NCBI RefSeq assembly: GCF_030408715.1
Contig: NZ_CP047202.1
Coordinates: forward strand, 2,399,907 to 2,463,906
DNA length: 64,000 nt
Source: Corynebacterium confusum
GTDB taxonomy: Bacteria; Actinomycetota; Actinomycetes; Mycobacteriales; Mycobacteriaceae
Direction of reading: 5' to 3'
This document shows positions 34,583 through 43,960 of the stretch, one piece after another. The stretch's first letter is position 1; every line of letters begins with the position of its first letter. The notes beneath the pieces are model-generated. The model was given only the letters and a program-made list of their open reading frames with translations, ran no database searches and was not told where the DNA came from. The translations under genes and the position numbers were made by a program.

Positions 34583-36098
34583 CATTGCTGCTGCCGCTGC
34601 TGCCTTCCTTGTTCGGTTCCTTGCTCGGCTTCGCCGGCTCAGACGGCTTGCTCGGCTCAGTGGACTCTTCCGGTTCGCCCGGCTCGGTGGTCGGCTTTTC
34701 AGAAGGCTCGGCCGACGGCTCTTCGGTCGGTTCTGGCTGTTCCTCGCGCGGATCGACCAGGGCGCGGTCGCGGTTCTCTAGGGTGACACGGTCGACGAGC
34801 GCACCGGTGGGCTCGTCGTAGGTGGTCAGGCGGAGTTCCTCGCCGGTCACGTCCACCCGCAGATAATCCGGGGTGTAGTCTTGGCGCCAGTAGGCGGTGG
34901 AGTCGTGCACCAGTTCCTGCGGGACGTGTTCCATGCGGGCGTTCGGCTGCTTTTCGCCATTGACGTCCTGGAAATCGTAGAACTTGCCGCCGCCGGCGCT
35001 GGTGGTGGTCAGGTAGAGGACCTCGTTGTCGTTCGGGGAAAGCTTGTCATTGCGCTTGCCCAGGCCTTCAGAGACCGGCTGATTGCCGTTCATCAGGTGG
35101 GTGCGGGTGTAGATGTGGTCGTGGCCCGACAGCACCACGTCGACGCCGAGCTCAGAGAAGGTATCCGCCAGGCCGTCGCGCAGGCGTCCCACGTCGGTGT
35201 CGGTGTAGTGGGTGGCCTGCGAGTACAGGGAGTGGTGCATGCCTACGATTACCCAGTCGTTGAAGGCGCCTCGGTTGTCGATGGTGTCCTTGAGGAAGCG
35301 CTTGTGGCGCTCAATGTCGTCCTCTTGGCTTGCGTTGGAGTCCAGATTGATGAAGAGCACGTTGTTGCGCTCAAACCAGGAGTTGCGCAGGTCCGGGGCC
35401 TGGTTGGGGTTGATGAAGTGCTCGTCGTAGTCACCGAAAGCAATCGCGGAGGGGTAGCCCTCGTGGTTGCCCGGGATAGCACTGAGCGGAACCTGCCGGA
35501 TGACATCTGGGCTGAAGAAGCCGTCGTACTGGGCTAGGGGAGCGCCCCAGCCCTCAATCTGGTCGCCCAGGGACCAGATGAGCTGCGAGTCCGGTACGTC
35601 ACCGATCGCCTTGTTGATGGTCTTGTTCCACTGCTCGGTTTGTTCCTCGATCTTCGCGTCCACGCCGATCTGCGCGTCGCTAATCGTGACAAAGGACCAG
35701 TCCTCGCCGTGGGAACCGGTGTTGAACGTGTGCGGGGCGGACCAGCCGCCCTCGTCGGAGCCCACCACGTAGGTGTACTCGGTGTCTTCCGCCAGGCCGG
35801 TGGCCGTCGCATAGTTGGACAGGTAGAGGATGCGGCCGGCGTTCTTTTCCTTGGCGTCGAATTCCTTCGCCTGGTCTTCCTGCCCGGTCGGGTAGACCTT
35901 GAGCTTTTCCTCGCCTCGGTGGTTGGTGCGCCAGGAGACGATGACGGAGGTTTCATCCGCGCCCGGCTGCAGGACCTGGCGGTAAATCGGGGATTCCTGC
36001 GCCTGGGCGGTGGTCGGGACGACGGCGCCGGAGGCAAGAGTGACAGACAAGGCGCAACCAAGCGCCACGAATGAGCGGTTGAGGCGAGCTTTAATCAT
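34569..36098 (-). CDS. Secreted metallophosphoesterase, frameshifted at its C-terminus
   Basis: A 509-residue exported phosphatase of the purple-acid-phosphatase-like type. A Sec signal peptide (about 1-33, ending TTAQAQ) is followed by a fibronectin-III-like domain (about 38-130). The calcineurin-like phosphoesterase core (about 135-400) has metal-binding motifs SDAQIG, SLGDQIEGWG, IPGNHEG, GMHHSLY and LSGHDHIYTR. A Pro/Glu/Ser-rich wall-spanning tail (about 440-500) follows. It ends at GSSGSSNGQLR because of a one-base shift before the membrane anchor. As it stands the enzyme would be released rather than anchored. It diverges from phoD across about 340 bp. Confidence 0.85.
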   Translation of the reverse strand: MIKARLNRSFVALGCALSVTLASGAVVPTTAQAQESPIYRQVLQPGADETSVIVSWRTNHRGEEKLKVYPTGQEDQAKEFDAKEKNAGRILYLSNYATATGLAEDTEYTYVVGSDEGGWSAPHTFNTGSHGEDWSFVTISDAQIGVDAKIEEQTEQWNKTINKAIGDVPDSQLIWSLGDQIEGWGAPLAQYDGFFSPDVIRQVPLSAIPGNHEGYPSAIAFGDYDEHFINPNQAPDLRNSWFERNNVLFINLDSNASQEDDIERHKRFLKDTIDNRGAFNDWVIVGMHHSLYSQATHYTDTDVGRLRDGLADTFSELGVDVVLSGHDHIYTRTHLMNGNQPVSEGLGKRNDKLSPNDNEVLYLTTTSAGGGKFYDFQDVNGEKQPNARMEHVPQELVHDSTAYWRQDYTPDYLRVDVTGEELRLTTYDEPTGALVDRVTLENRDRALVDPREEQPEPTEEPSAEPSEKPTTEPGEPEESTEPSKPSEPAKPSKEPNKEGSSGSSNGQLR

Positions 36099-36437
36099 GG
36101 GCTTCTTCCTGGTCAGACGGCCCTACCGCGAGACCGGATGACACTGCAGTTATTCATTGGTGTCGGGAGTGCAGTACCAAGTGATCCGTGCGGCAGACCC
36201 AAAAGCAGAGTTGTGGGCGAGTTGTTTTACAGCTTTAGAGCCGGGCGGTCACGAGGAAGAATCTTCGGTCGCCTGCGTAAACCACCCGGCTTGAGCAAAA
36301 CGTTAGGCACATGGAAACAAATACAGGTAAATGCCATGTTAAAGTCAGATTACTCAGGGAATAACTTCTACTTAAGACTCAACTACCAGCTCTTATTCTC
36401 CCAGCGAGCGGCCCGGGACTGGGCTAGTTTGTCAGCC
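36099..36437. promoter_or_regulatory. Divergent promoter region of the two phosphatases
   Basis: This 339-bp stretch contains no gene I can support. The right half (about 36320-36410) is A/T-richer than its surroundings, as expected for a promoter. No convincing operator could be assigned by eye, although phosphate control of both flanking genes would be reasonable. Confidence 0.4.
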
Positions 36438-38126
36438 ATGAAGACAACCCGTTTCTCTCGCCGCACGGCACTGACCGCCGCCTCGCTCACCGCAGCCGGC
36501 ATCGCCGCGGCCCCCGCTTTTGCCCAAGACCAGCCGACCTCCCCGTTAGATCTTTATACCCAGGATTCCGGTGCCAGCCTGCCGTTCTTGCACGGGGTGG
36601 CCAGCGGCGGCCCGCTGCCGAGCTCCGTGGTGTTATGGACCCGCATTACCCCGGATCGTGACTCGCTGCCCGGCTCCGGATTGGGCGAGCCCACCCGCGT
36701 CGACTGGGAGGTGTCCACCAGCCCGGAGTTCGGCGACATCGTCGCCCGCGGCACGGAGACCACCAGCCCGGATAGCGATCACACCATCCACGCCGAGCCG
36801 CACGACCTGAGCCCGGCCACCGAGTATTACTACCGCTTCCGCGTTGCCGACGGCCCGCACGCCGGGGCCGAGTCCCTGGTGGGCCGCACCAAGACCGCAC
36901 CCGCCCACGGGGACAGCCCGGACCAGCTGACCTTCGCTGTGGCATCGTGTGCGAACTACGAGTCCGGCTTCTTCTGCGCCTACCGCGACATGGCCGAGCG
37001 CGGCTGGTCCGGCGAGCTCGACCTCGTCGTCTTCCTCGGCGATTACATCTACGAGTACGGCACGGGCGAGTACGTGGGCAAGTCCGGCATCGTCCGCCCG
37101 CACCACCCGACGTGGGAGATCACGACCCTCGAGGACTACCGCATGCGCTACGGGCGGTACCGCACCGATGCCCACCTGCAGGCCGCTCACGCCTCCGCCC
37201 CGTGGGTCGTAACCTGGGATGACCATGAGTCCGCAAACAACGCCTGGCGCGAGGGTGCGGAAAACCACACCGACGGCTTCGCCGAGGGCCAGTGGGCCAG
37301 CCGCCGCGACCAGGCCCTGCAGGCCTACTTCGAGTGGATGCCGCTGCGCAAGGCCGGCACCTCGAAGGAAGGCCACCTCTACCGCAGCTTCCAGTTCGGC
37401 GATCTCATGGAGCTGACGCTGATGGATCTGCGCAGCTACCGCGACGCGGAGACCACCGCCGCCAACTTCGCCAGCCCGGACCGCACGATGCTCGGCAGCG
37501 AGCAATTCGCCTGGCTGACCGACGTCGTGGAGACCTCCCCGGCGCGCTGGATGGTGCTGGGCAACTCGGTCATGATGTCGCCCATGCGCCTGCTGACCAT
37601 GCCGGGCAACCGCGAGGCCGAAGAAGCAATCCAGGCGATGAAGGCCTCCCGCTCCGGTATCGCGCTTAACTCCGACCAGTGGGACGGATACACCCACGAC
37701 CGCGACAAGCTGCTCGAGCTTTTGGGGAAGCGCGGCCGCCACAACTTCTTCGTCACCGGCGATATCCACTCCGAGTGGGCCAACTCCATCTACACCGGCG
37801 ACAAGGAGGTCGCCTGCGAGATGGTGACCACGTCTATCTCTGCGCCGAACGTCGACGAAATCCTGACCGAGTACACCGGCATCTACCACGCGGAGGACAA
37901 CTCGACCTCGCTGCTAGTGGAAAGCGCCATCAAGGACGCGAACCCCAACGTCAACCACCTCGACTACGACGCCCACGGCTACGCGGTCGCGCAGCTGCGC
38001 GCCGACGACGTGGAGATGCGCTACTACCGCGTCTCAGACGTCGAGGACCCCGAGGCGAGCGTCTCCCTGCACACCACCCGCACCTGGCGCGTGGACGGAG
38101 GCTTCGACCCCTCGGACGGCGAATAG
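36438..38126 (+). CDS. phoD: Alkaline phosphatase D (PhoD family), Tat-exported
   Basis: A 562-residue extracytoplasmic phosphodiesterase/phosphatase that releases phosphate from organic esters, typically with Fe3+/Ca2+. The N-terminus is a Tat signal (TRFSRRTALTAASLTAAG, cleavage near AFA-Q). The PhoD N-terminal beta domain spans about 50-150 (FLHGVASGGPLPSSVVLWTR). The catalytic domain has SCANYESGFF, VFLGDYIYEYG, VTWDDHESANNAW, LGSEQFAWL and VTGDIHSEWA, all conserved metal-site motifs. ATG at 36438 is chosen because it starts the Tat signal; the frame is open 100 codons further upstream without a sensible signal. Confidence 0.94.
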   Translation: MKTTRFSRRTALTAASLTAAGIAAAPAFAQDQPTSPLDLYTQDSGASLPFLHGVASGGPLPSSVVLWTRITPDRDSLPGSGLGEPTRVDWEVSTSPEFGDIVARGTETTSPDSDHTIHAEPHDLSPATEYYYRFRVADGPHAGAESLVGRTKTAPAHGDSPDQLTFAVASCANYESGFFCAYRDMAERGWSGELDLVVFLGDYIYEYGTGEYVGKSGIVRPHHPTWEITTLEDYRMRYGRYRTDAHLQAAHASAPWVVTWDDHESANNAWREGAENHTDGFAEGQWASRRDQALQAYFEWMPLRKAGTSKEGHLYRSFQFGDLMELTLMDLRSYRDAETTAANFASPDRTMLGSEQFAWLTDVVETSPARWMVLGNSVMMSPMRLLTMPGNREAEEAIQAMKASRSGIALNSDQWDGYTHDRDKLLELLGKRGRHNFFVTGDIHSEWANSIYTGDKEVACEMVTTSISAPNVDEILTEYTGIYHAEDNSTSLLVESAIKDANPNVNHLDYDAHGYAVAQLRADDVEMRYYRVSDVEDPEASVSLHTTRTWRVDGGFDPSDGE

Positions 38127-38241
38127 GCAGTTCACAGGGTTTCGGAAGGGCCGAGACGTACAGCAACCCCACAGGAAACTTTCGGTTTACTGCCCCGGAA
38201 CCCCCACGGCCTTGGCACCCGGGCGGCTTAGTCTCGAGTTC

Positions 38242-38470
38242 ATGACATCACACAGACTCCGCACGAAAGTGGCCGCCCTCCTGGCTGCCGCCACCCTGAC
38301 CATCCCGCTCGACCGCCTGGTCCAACTTCCCGGTGACCTTCGTGGAACGCAACGGGCTCAACCTCAACGACCTCAACGATGAGCAGCGCGCCGGGGCGTT
38401 GAAAGTGCTCGAAACCCTTTTGTCCGAAAGCACCTATGAGCGGGTCGTCAGGTTGCCGGGTAGACCATCG
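38242..38470 (+). pseudogene. Remnant of a secreted DUF3500 protein
   Basis: An ATG at 38242 encodes a clear signal-peptide-like start (MTSHRLRTKVAALLAAATLT), but that frame soon closes. One frame over, the DNA reads FVERNGLNLNDLNDEQRAGA and KVLETLLSESTYERVV, the conserved N-terminal helix region of DUF3500 proteins. The rest of the gene is missing: the frame ends at the 3' end of the convergent ABC ATPase. A large deletion plus a frameshift explains this. Confidence 0.6.
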
Positions 38471-39524
38471 GCCGGCTGATCTTTAGCCCGATGGCGTCGC
38501 CGACCTTGGGGTGGTGCTCAAGGCCCACGCTAGCGCGGAAGGTGTGCCCGGAGCCTGCCTGAGCCGTGACCGAGTAGGCCGTGGTCTCGAAGAGCACGGA
38601 GGTCAGCGTGGCATCGACCGCCCCCGGCTGGCCCGGCGCGGTGACCTCCACGGTGCGGGGCAGGATGACGATTTCTACCGCCGTGCCCTCGCGCGGGGCA
38701 TCGTGTCCCGCTGCCGGAGCTGGCTGCGCCGCCCAGGCGAATTCCTCCCAGCCGGTGCCGAGCGCCTGGCAATCCACCCGGTGCCCGCGCAGGTGCCCAT
38801 CCAGCACCGTGGCGTCGGAGATAAACCGCGCCACCGCGGGGCTGGCAGGGGAGGAGAGCAGTTCCGGGGCCGTGGCTACCTGCTGGATGCGTCCGTCGGC
38901 CAGGACCACAATGCGATCGGCGACCGCCAGGGCCTCAGCGCGGTCGTGGGTGACGTGGACCGCCGTGAGCCCCTGGGTGCGCACCAGGGCCGTTAGATCG
39001 CGGCGTAGCTTATCGCGCAGCGGCTCATCGAGGGCCGACAGCGCCTCGTCAAGAAGTAGCACGCTCGGGTTCGCCACCACCGCGCGGGCCAGCGCCACTC
39101 GCTGCTGCTGCCCGCCGGAGAGGGTAGAGGGCTTGCGCTTGGTCATGCCCTCCAGCCCGACCATCGCCAGCGCCTCGTGGATACGCTCGCGGCGCTGGGC
39201 CGCAGGGACGCCGGCCATCTTCAGCGGGTAGCCCACGTTGTCCGCGACACTCATGTGCGGCCAGACCGCGTGCTGCTGGAAGACCATACCCATGCGGCGC
39301 TTCTCCGGGGGCAGTCCCGCCAGATCCTCGCCTGCCACGCGGAGCACGCCCGCAGTGGGGTGCACGAACCCGGCAATCGTGCGCAGCAGCGTGGTCTTGC
39401 CCGACCCGGACGGGCCGACAAGCGCGACGAATTCGCCTTCCTCGACCGTTAGGCTCACCGAGTCCAGGCCCCGAGTGCCGTCGGGGAAATCGACGGTCAC
39501 GTCTTGTAATTCCAGAAATGACAC
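38448..39524 (-). CDS. fbpC: Fbp/Pot-type ABC transporter ATP-binding protein
   Basis: A 358-residue ATPase with Walker A GPSGSGKTT, signature TLSGGQQQRVALARA, Walker B LLLDEALSALDEP and H-loop VHVTHDRAEAL. A C-terminal TOBE-type regulatory domain (about 245-355) is also present, as in ferric-iron, spermidine or thiamine importers. It pairs with the two-domain permease upstream (6-bp gap). The gene symbol is by family resemblance; the substrate is probably Fe3+ but is not proven. Confidence 0.85.
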   Translation of the reverse strand: MSFLELQDVTVDFPDGTRGLDSVSLTVEEGEFVALVGPSGSGKTTLLRTIAGFVHPTAGVLRVAGEDLAGLPPEKRRMGMVFQQHAVWPHMSVADNVGYPLKMAGVPAAQRRERIHEALAMVGLEGMTKRKPSTLSGGQQQRVALARAVVANPSVLLLDEALSALDEPLRDKLRRDLTALVRTQGLTAVHVTHDRAEALAVADRIVVLADGRIQQVATAPELLSSPASPAVARFISDATVLDGHLRGHRVDCQALGTGWEEFAWAAQPAPAAGHDAPREGTAVEIVILPRTVEVTAPGQPGAVDATLTSVLFETTAYSVTAQAGSGHTFRASVGLEHHPKVGDAIGLKISRPMVYPAT

Positions 39525-39530
39525 TGTTTC

Positions 39531-41213
39531 TTATTTTCCTTTCGCGGGAGACCGGGCGGACAGCGCGAGGGCGACGATGCCCACCACGCTAAACAACAGC
39601 GACAGCGCCGCCGCCTCGTTATAAGCCCCGGCTTGCTGCAGGTTGAAGACCTGGACGCCCAGGGTGGTGGTGCCCGGCGCGATGAGCAGAATCGACACGG
39701 TTAGCTCGCGGACCGCGGTCACCGCCACGAGCACCGCCCCGGAGATGGCGGCGGGGATCGCCATAGCACCCGTCGTAGACAGCAACGCCAGCACCTGCCC
39801 GGCGCCGGACATCCGCGCGGCTTCCTCCACGGCCAGGGGAGTGGTCCGCAGGGGAGCCCGCACTGCTTGCAGGACCAGGGCGGTGAAGGCACAGACGTAC
39901 GCGCCCAGGATGACCCAGATCGTGTTGTAGATGCCGGTGTACCGGCCGAAGATCAGCCAGGCGATGCCCACGATCATGCCGGGCAGTGCCGTCGGCAGGA
40001 GCACCACGAGCGTCAAAGCGGTATTTCCCCACAGGCGGGTACGGGTCACCACCAGGCCGACTGCCCAGCCGATGATCCCGCACAAAACGGCGGCACTCAG
40101 CGCGAGGAAGAGCGAGTTTTGGAAGCCGTCAATAACCCGCGGGTTAGACACCGCGTTGGTGAAATTGTCCAGGGAGATATTCTCCGTCGTAAACGGCACG
40201 CCCGGCGCGGGCAGCAGGGCTCGATACGCCAGCCCCGCCAGCGGGCCCACGGCAATCACCAGCGCCATCAACCACGCGATCACAGTGACCACCGGGCGCA
40301 GAGCCCCCAGCCCGAAGTGCGCAGGTTCGCCCGTGGCCTGCAGCGTCGTCGCCGCCCGCAGGGACACAACGTGCTCGGCGATCACCGCGCTGATGCCCAG
40401 CAGGAGCAGCACCACGCCCAGCGTGGAGACCACCTGGAGGGGATTCGAGACAGTGCCCGAGTCCATGAAGCGGTACATCATCGTCGCCAGCGTCTCGAAG
40501 CCCTGCGGCGAGCCCAAAATGGCCGGGATACCGAAGTCGGCCAGGTTGGAGACCGCGGTCAGCGTAAACGCCGACAGCAACGCGGGCCGCAGCAACGGGA
40601 GCGTGACGGTCCAGAAGACCGTAAACGGGCCCGCCCCGGAGACCCGGGCCGCCTGCTCCAGGTCCGCTGGAAGCCCCCGCAGCGCCGCCGCGACGATGAT
40701 GTAGACCATCGGGTAGGAGTGGACCAGCATCAGGACCGTCACGCCGTCCGCGCCGTAGACATTCCAGACCTCAGTGCCGAAGAGGCGGTTGAGGCCCTGT
40801 GCGGGCCCGAACAGCTGCATCCAGGCAATCGCCCCGATAAACGGCGGGACCAGCAGCGGGGAGAGCAACAGCAACCGCAGCCACCGCGTGCCCGCCGCGT
40901 CGGTGCGGTCCAGCACCAGCGCCATGGCGGTACCCACGACGACCGCACCCACCGCGGAGAGCAAGGTGGTGAAAAACGAATTCCACGCCGCCTGTCCCAG
41001 CCCGCTGTCCAGCAACAAGGGCCACTGGTTGCCACCCAAGGCTAGGGCCACGACCAGAGACAGCGGGATGACGAAAAGACCGGCGACCACGAGCCAGGTG
41101 CCGAAACGGGCGAGGGAGACCCCGGACAACAGGGACGTGGCACTGGCGGCCGCGCCGGAAGCCTGCCTAGACTTAGCGCTTAGCTGAGTGTTTCGCGTAA
41201 GTGTGCTTGCCAA
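39531..41213 (-). CDS. fbpB: Fbp-type ABC transporter permease, two fused domains
   Basis: A 560-residue permease with about twelve helices in two repeats. Each half carries an EAA-type loop contacting the ATPase: LPADLEQAARVSGAGPFTVF and LAVEEAARMSGAGQVLALLS. This duplicated architecture is typical of FbpB/AfuB ferric transporters and some 2-aminoethylphosphonate or thiamine systems. The start (MASTLTRNTQ) at 41213 lies 4 bp after the binding-protein stop. Confidence 0.87.
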   Translation of the reverse strand: MASTLTRNTQLSAKSRQASGAAASATSLLSGVSLARFGTWLVVAGLFVIPLSLVVALALGGNQWPLLLDSGLGQAAWNSFFTTLLSAVGAVVVGTAMALVLDRTDAAGTRWLRLLLLSPLLVPPFIGAIAWMQLFGPAQGLNRLFGTEVWNVYGADGVTVLMLVHSYPMVYIIVAAALRGLPADLEQAARVSGAGPFTVFWTVTLPLLRPALLSAFTLTAVSNLADFGIPAILGSPQGFETLATMMYRFMDSGTVSNPLQVVSTLGVVLLLLGISAVIAEHVVSLRAATTLQATGEPAHFGLGALRPVVTVIAWLMALVIAVGPLAGLAYRALLPAPGVPFTTENISLDNFTNAVSNPRVIDGFQNSLFLALSAAVLCGIIGWAVGLVVTRTRLWGNTALTLVVLLPTALPGMIVGIAWLIFGRYTGIYNTIWVILGAYVCAFTALVLQAVRAPLRTTPLAVEEAARMSGAGQVLALLSTTGAMAIPAAISGAVLVAVTAVRELTVSILLIAPGTTTLGVQVFNLQQAGAYNEAAALSLLFSVVGIVALALSARSPAKGK

Positions 41214-41217
41214 GGCT

Positions 41218-42294
41218 CTAGTTCATCGCGTCCTGGAAGACCTTAACCGCCGCATCCTTGTCTTCGGTCACGGTGTCCAGATCCGGAGTCATAAGCTCAA
41301 TCTCATCCAGGGCCGGGGTGTCCTCCGGCACGCCGACGTCCTCACGGACCGGCAGGTAGGACTGCTCCACCGCCAGCTTCTGGCCTTCCTCGGACAGCAG
41401 GAAGTTAATGTACTTCTCGGCGGCCTCCTGCTGCTCACTATCGGCGAAGACGCCGGCCGGCTCCGTGATGTAGGGTGCGCCCTCGCTCGGGTAGGCAGTG
41501 GCGATGGGCGAGCCTTGGGCGGCCAGGTCGCGGACCAGGTAGTCCACGACAATGCCCACCGGGCGCGAGCCGGAGGCGATCTCCTGGGAGGTGGGGCCGT
41601 TAGACTCCGCCACCATCGGGGAGTTTTCGCCCAGCTGGTTGATCCAGTCTTCGCCGAGCTGCTCGTCGTTCTTCCAGACCGAGGCGTTGAAGGCCGCTGC
41701 GCCGGAGACAGCCGGGTTCGGCAGAACGATCTTGTCGCGATACTCCGGGTCGACCAAATCGGCCCACGACTGCGGGGCGTCAGCCTCGTCGATGACGTCG
41801 GTGTTGTAGGCGATCACCGTCGGGATGATGCGGGTGCCGACGTAGTAGCCGTCGTCCGAGACGGCCTCGTCGATGAGACTTGAGGTGTCCACGGCCTGGA
41901 GCTGGCTCAGGTCGTCGCTCGCGACGTACTGGTCGAAGGTAGCAGAATCTGCCGCCCACAGGACGTCGGCCTCGATTTCGCCGGAGGACTTTTCGGATTC
42001 GATACGGGCATTCAGGTCGCCCGTACCCGCGCGGTAGACCTCTACGGAGATGTCCGGGTTTGCCTCCTCGAATGCCGCGTTAATTTCATCGACCTTGTCT
42101 TCCGGCTCGGAGGTGTAGACCGTCAGGGTCACCTGGTCACCCTCGGCCGCGGAGTCGCCTCCGCCGTTGCCGCTTTCAGCCGGTTCGGAGCAGGCAGTCA
42201 GCGCCAGACCGACAGTCGCCACGCCCGCGATAGCGGCCGCGGCGCGCGGGCGGCGGGAGGGACGGTAGCGGTGGAAGAAACCGAAGAGATTCAT
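41218..42294 (-). CDS. fbpA: Ferric-iron-type substrate-binding lipoprotein
   Basis: A 358-residue extracytoplasmic binding protein. The signal peptide has a long basic start (FHRYRPSRRPR) and lipobox LTACS. Core motifs VTLTVYTSEPEDKVDEINAA, DVLWAADSATFDQYV and FVDPEY-like LVDPEYRDKIVLPNPAVSG are those of the FbpA/IdiA group. ATG at 42294 is chosen because AGGAG lies about 9 bp upstream; a TTG two codons earlier is also in frame. First gene of the leftward operon. Confidence 0.86.
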   Translation of the reverse strand: MNLFGFFHRYRPSRRPRAAAAIAGVATVGLALTACSEPAESGNGGGDSAAEGDQVTLTVYTSEPEDKVDEINAAFEEANPDISVEVYRAGTGDLNARIESEKSSGEIEADVLWAADSATFDQYVASDDLSQLQAVDTSSLIDEAVSDDGYYVGTRIIPTVIAYNTDVIDEADAPQSWADLVDPEYRDKIVLPNPAVSGAAAFNASVWKNDEQLGEDWINQLGENSPMVAESNGPTSQEIASGSRPVGIVVDYLVRDLAAQGSPIATAYPSEGAPYITEPAGVFADSEQQEAAEKYINFLLSEEGQKLAVEQSYLPVREDVGVPEDTPALDEIELMTPDLDTVTEDKDAAVKVFQDAMN

Positions 42295-42459
42295 GCGCAA
42301 ACTCCTGTGCTTAGAAGATAAAGAGGATAGGGACTTGCAGTGCGGGCTCTGGACTCAGAGCCGCGACACCATGTCTGACCATCCAAGTCCCCGGAGGTTA
42401 ATACCAGGTTCTCTCCACGTTGCGCTGCGGTGAATTATCTCCCCGGCCGGCTTTGGCCT

Positions 42460-43869
42460 TTAGCCGTTGATGATGTGCGGGTAGGCCAGGCCCTTCAGCC
42501 CCTCCGCGCCGAATTCCACCCCGTAGCCGGAGGACTTAATGCCGCCGAAGGGCACACGGGGATCCACCCCGCCGTGGCCGTTGATCCACGTGGTTCCGGC
42601 CTCCAGCCGGGCAGCCACGCGGCGCGCACGCTCGCGGTCGCTGGACCAGACTGACGACCCCAGCCCGACATCCAGCTTGTTCGCCTGCTCGATGGCCCAC
42701 TCCTCGTCCTCGTAAGCGATGATTGGCAGCACGGGGCCAAACTGTTCTTCCACCACGAGCGGGCTATCCGGGTCGATGTCCCCGACCAACGTGGCGGGGT
42801 AGAAGTAACCCGGCGCGCCGTAGTCCGGCTCGCCGCCGAGCAGTACCGTGGCGCCGCCCTTCTTTGCCTCTTTGACCAAGCGATCGACGATCTCGAATTG
42901 CTGCTTGTTCTGCAGCGGACCGAGGACGTTGTCCTCCTCGAGACCAACGCCCATGGGGGAGTTCTTCACTACCTCAATCAGCGCCGCGACCACGTCGTCG
43001 TATTGCGCCGCCGGCACGTAGAGACGCTTCATCGCCGCGCAGGTCTGGCCGGTATTGATGAACGCGCCCCAGAAGAGATCCCCGGCAATAGCGTCGATGT
43101 CCGCATCATCCAGGACGATGCCGGCATCGTTACCGCCCAGCTCCAGCGTCAGGCGCGTCAGGTTGGCCGCAGAGGATTCAACGATCTTGCGCCCCGTGGC
43201 GGTCGATCCGGTGAACATGATCTTGTCGATCCCCGCGTGGGTGGACATCGCCGCGCCGACCTCCCCGTCGCCGGTGACCACCTGGAGGACGCCGTCGGGC
43301 AGCACATCGTTGATAATCTTCATCAACGCCAGCACAGACAGCGGCGTGTATTCGGAAGGCTTCACAACAACCGCGTTGCCCATCCGCAGGGCCGGAGCGA
43401 CCTGCCAGATGGTGATCATCATGGGCCAGTTCCACGGGCCGATAGCTCCCACCACGCCCAGGGGGCGGTAGTGCACGGTGGCCGTGATGTCGTCATCCAC
43501 CGCGGTGTAATCCGGGGATTCGAACGACGCCGTGGCGCGCAGCCACGCGGAACAGGCACCGACCTCAAAGCGTGCGTTCGGCCCGCTGAGCGGCTTGCCT
43601 TGCTCGCGGGAGAGTAGCTCCGCGAGCACCTCCGCGTGCTGCTCGATGGCGTCAGCGGCCTTGAGCAAAAGGTCGCAGCGGGCGGCATCCCCTAGCCGGT
43701 CGAAGTCTTTCTGCACCGCGCGGGCCTTATTCACCGCGACGTCGACGTCGTCCACGGTTCCGACGGGCGCGACGCCGACGACCTCTTCGGTCGCCGGGTT
43801 GATGATTTCACGCCCCGTGCCCGAGTCGACGTGGGGCAGGAGGTCTGTGTAGTTGTGCACTGTGGTCAT
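42460..43869 (-). CDS. Aldehyde dehydrogenase family protein
   Basis: A 469-residue NAD(P)-dependent aldehyde dehydrogenase. Visible motifs are GPWNWPMMITIWQVAPAL, the cofactor loop FTGSTATGRKIV, catalytic Glu in LTLELGGNDAGIV, catalytic Cys in INTGQTCAAMKRLY, and EEQFGPVLPII with PFGGIKSSGYG at the end. Substrate is not clear; the closest groups oxidise small aliphatic or amino aldehydes. ATG at 43869 after CAGGAG. A parS site lies 70 bp upstream. Confidence 0.92.
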   Translation of the reverse strand: MTTVHNYTDLLPHVDSGTGREIINPATEEVVGVAPVGTVDDVDVAVNKARAVQKDFDRLGDAARCDLLLKAADAIEQHAEVLAELLSREQGKPLSGPNARFEVGACSAWLRATASFESPDYTAVDDDITATVHYRPLGVVGAIGPWNWPMMITIWQVAPALRMGNAVVVKPSEYTPLSVLALMKIINDVLPDGVLQVVTGDGEVGAAMSTHAGIDKIMFTGSTATGRKIVESSAANLTRLTLELGGNDAGIVLDDADIDAIAGDLFWGAFINTGQTCAAMKRLYVPAAQYDDVVAALIEVVKNSPMGVGLEEDNVLGPLQNKQQFEIVDRLVKEAKKGGATVLLGGEPDYGAPGYFYPATLVGDIDPDSPLVVEEQFGPVLPIIAYEDEEWAIEQANKLDVGLGSSVWSSDRERARRVAARLEAGTTWINGHGGVDPRVPFGGIKSSGYGVEFGAEGLKGLAYPHIING

Positions 43870-43938
43870 GAGAACTCCTGGGAGAGGGTCGGAGGGTCAA
43901 GAACTTGGGCTCCAGTATTGCACAGGTCACACACCCAT

Positions 43939-43954
43939 GGTTTCACGTGAAACT
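43939..43954. other. parS site 1
   Basis: GGTTTCACGTGAAACT contains the perfect 14-bp ParB-binding palindrome GTTTCACGTGAAAC. It is intergenic between the aldehyde dehydrogenase gene and the broken flavin reductase. Confidence 0.9.
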
Positions 43955-43960
43955 ATGGGG

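Noticed and set aside
36633..37889. A 418-codon frame antisense to phoD
   Set aside because: Composition is that of GC-rich shadow sequence; the sense strand encodes PhoD with all metal-site motifs.
42585..42600. GATCCACGTGGTTCC as a further parS site
   Set aside because: It shares only the CACGTG core and has several mismatches to the ParB palindrome; it lies in an ordinary coding stretch. The CCACGTGG near 1250 was rejected for the same reason.
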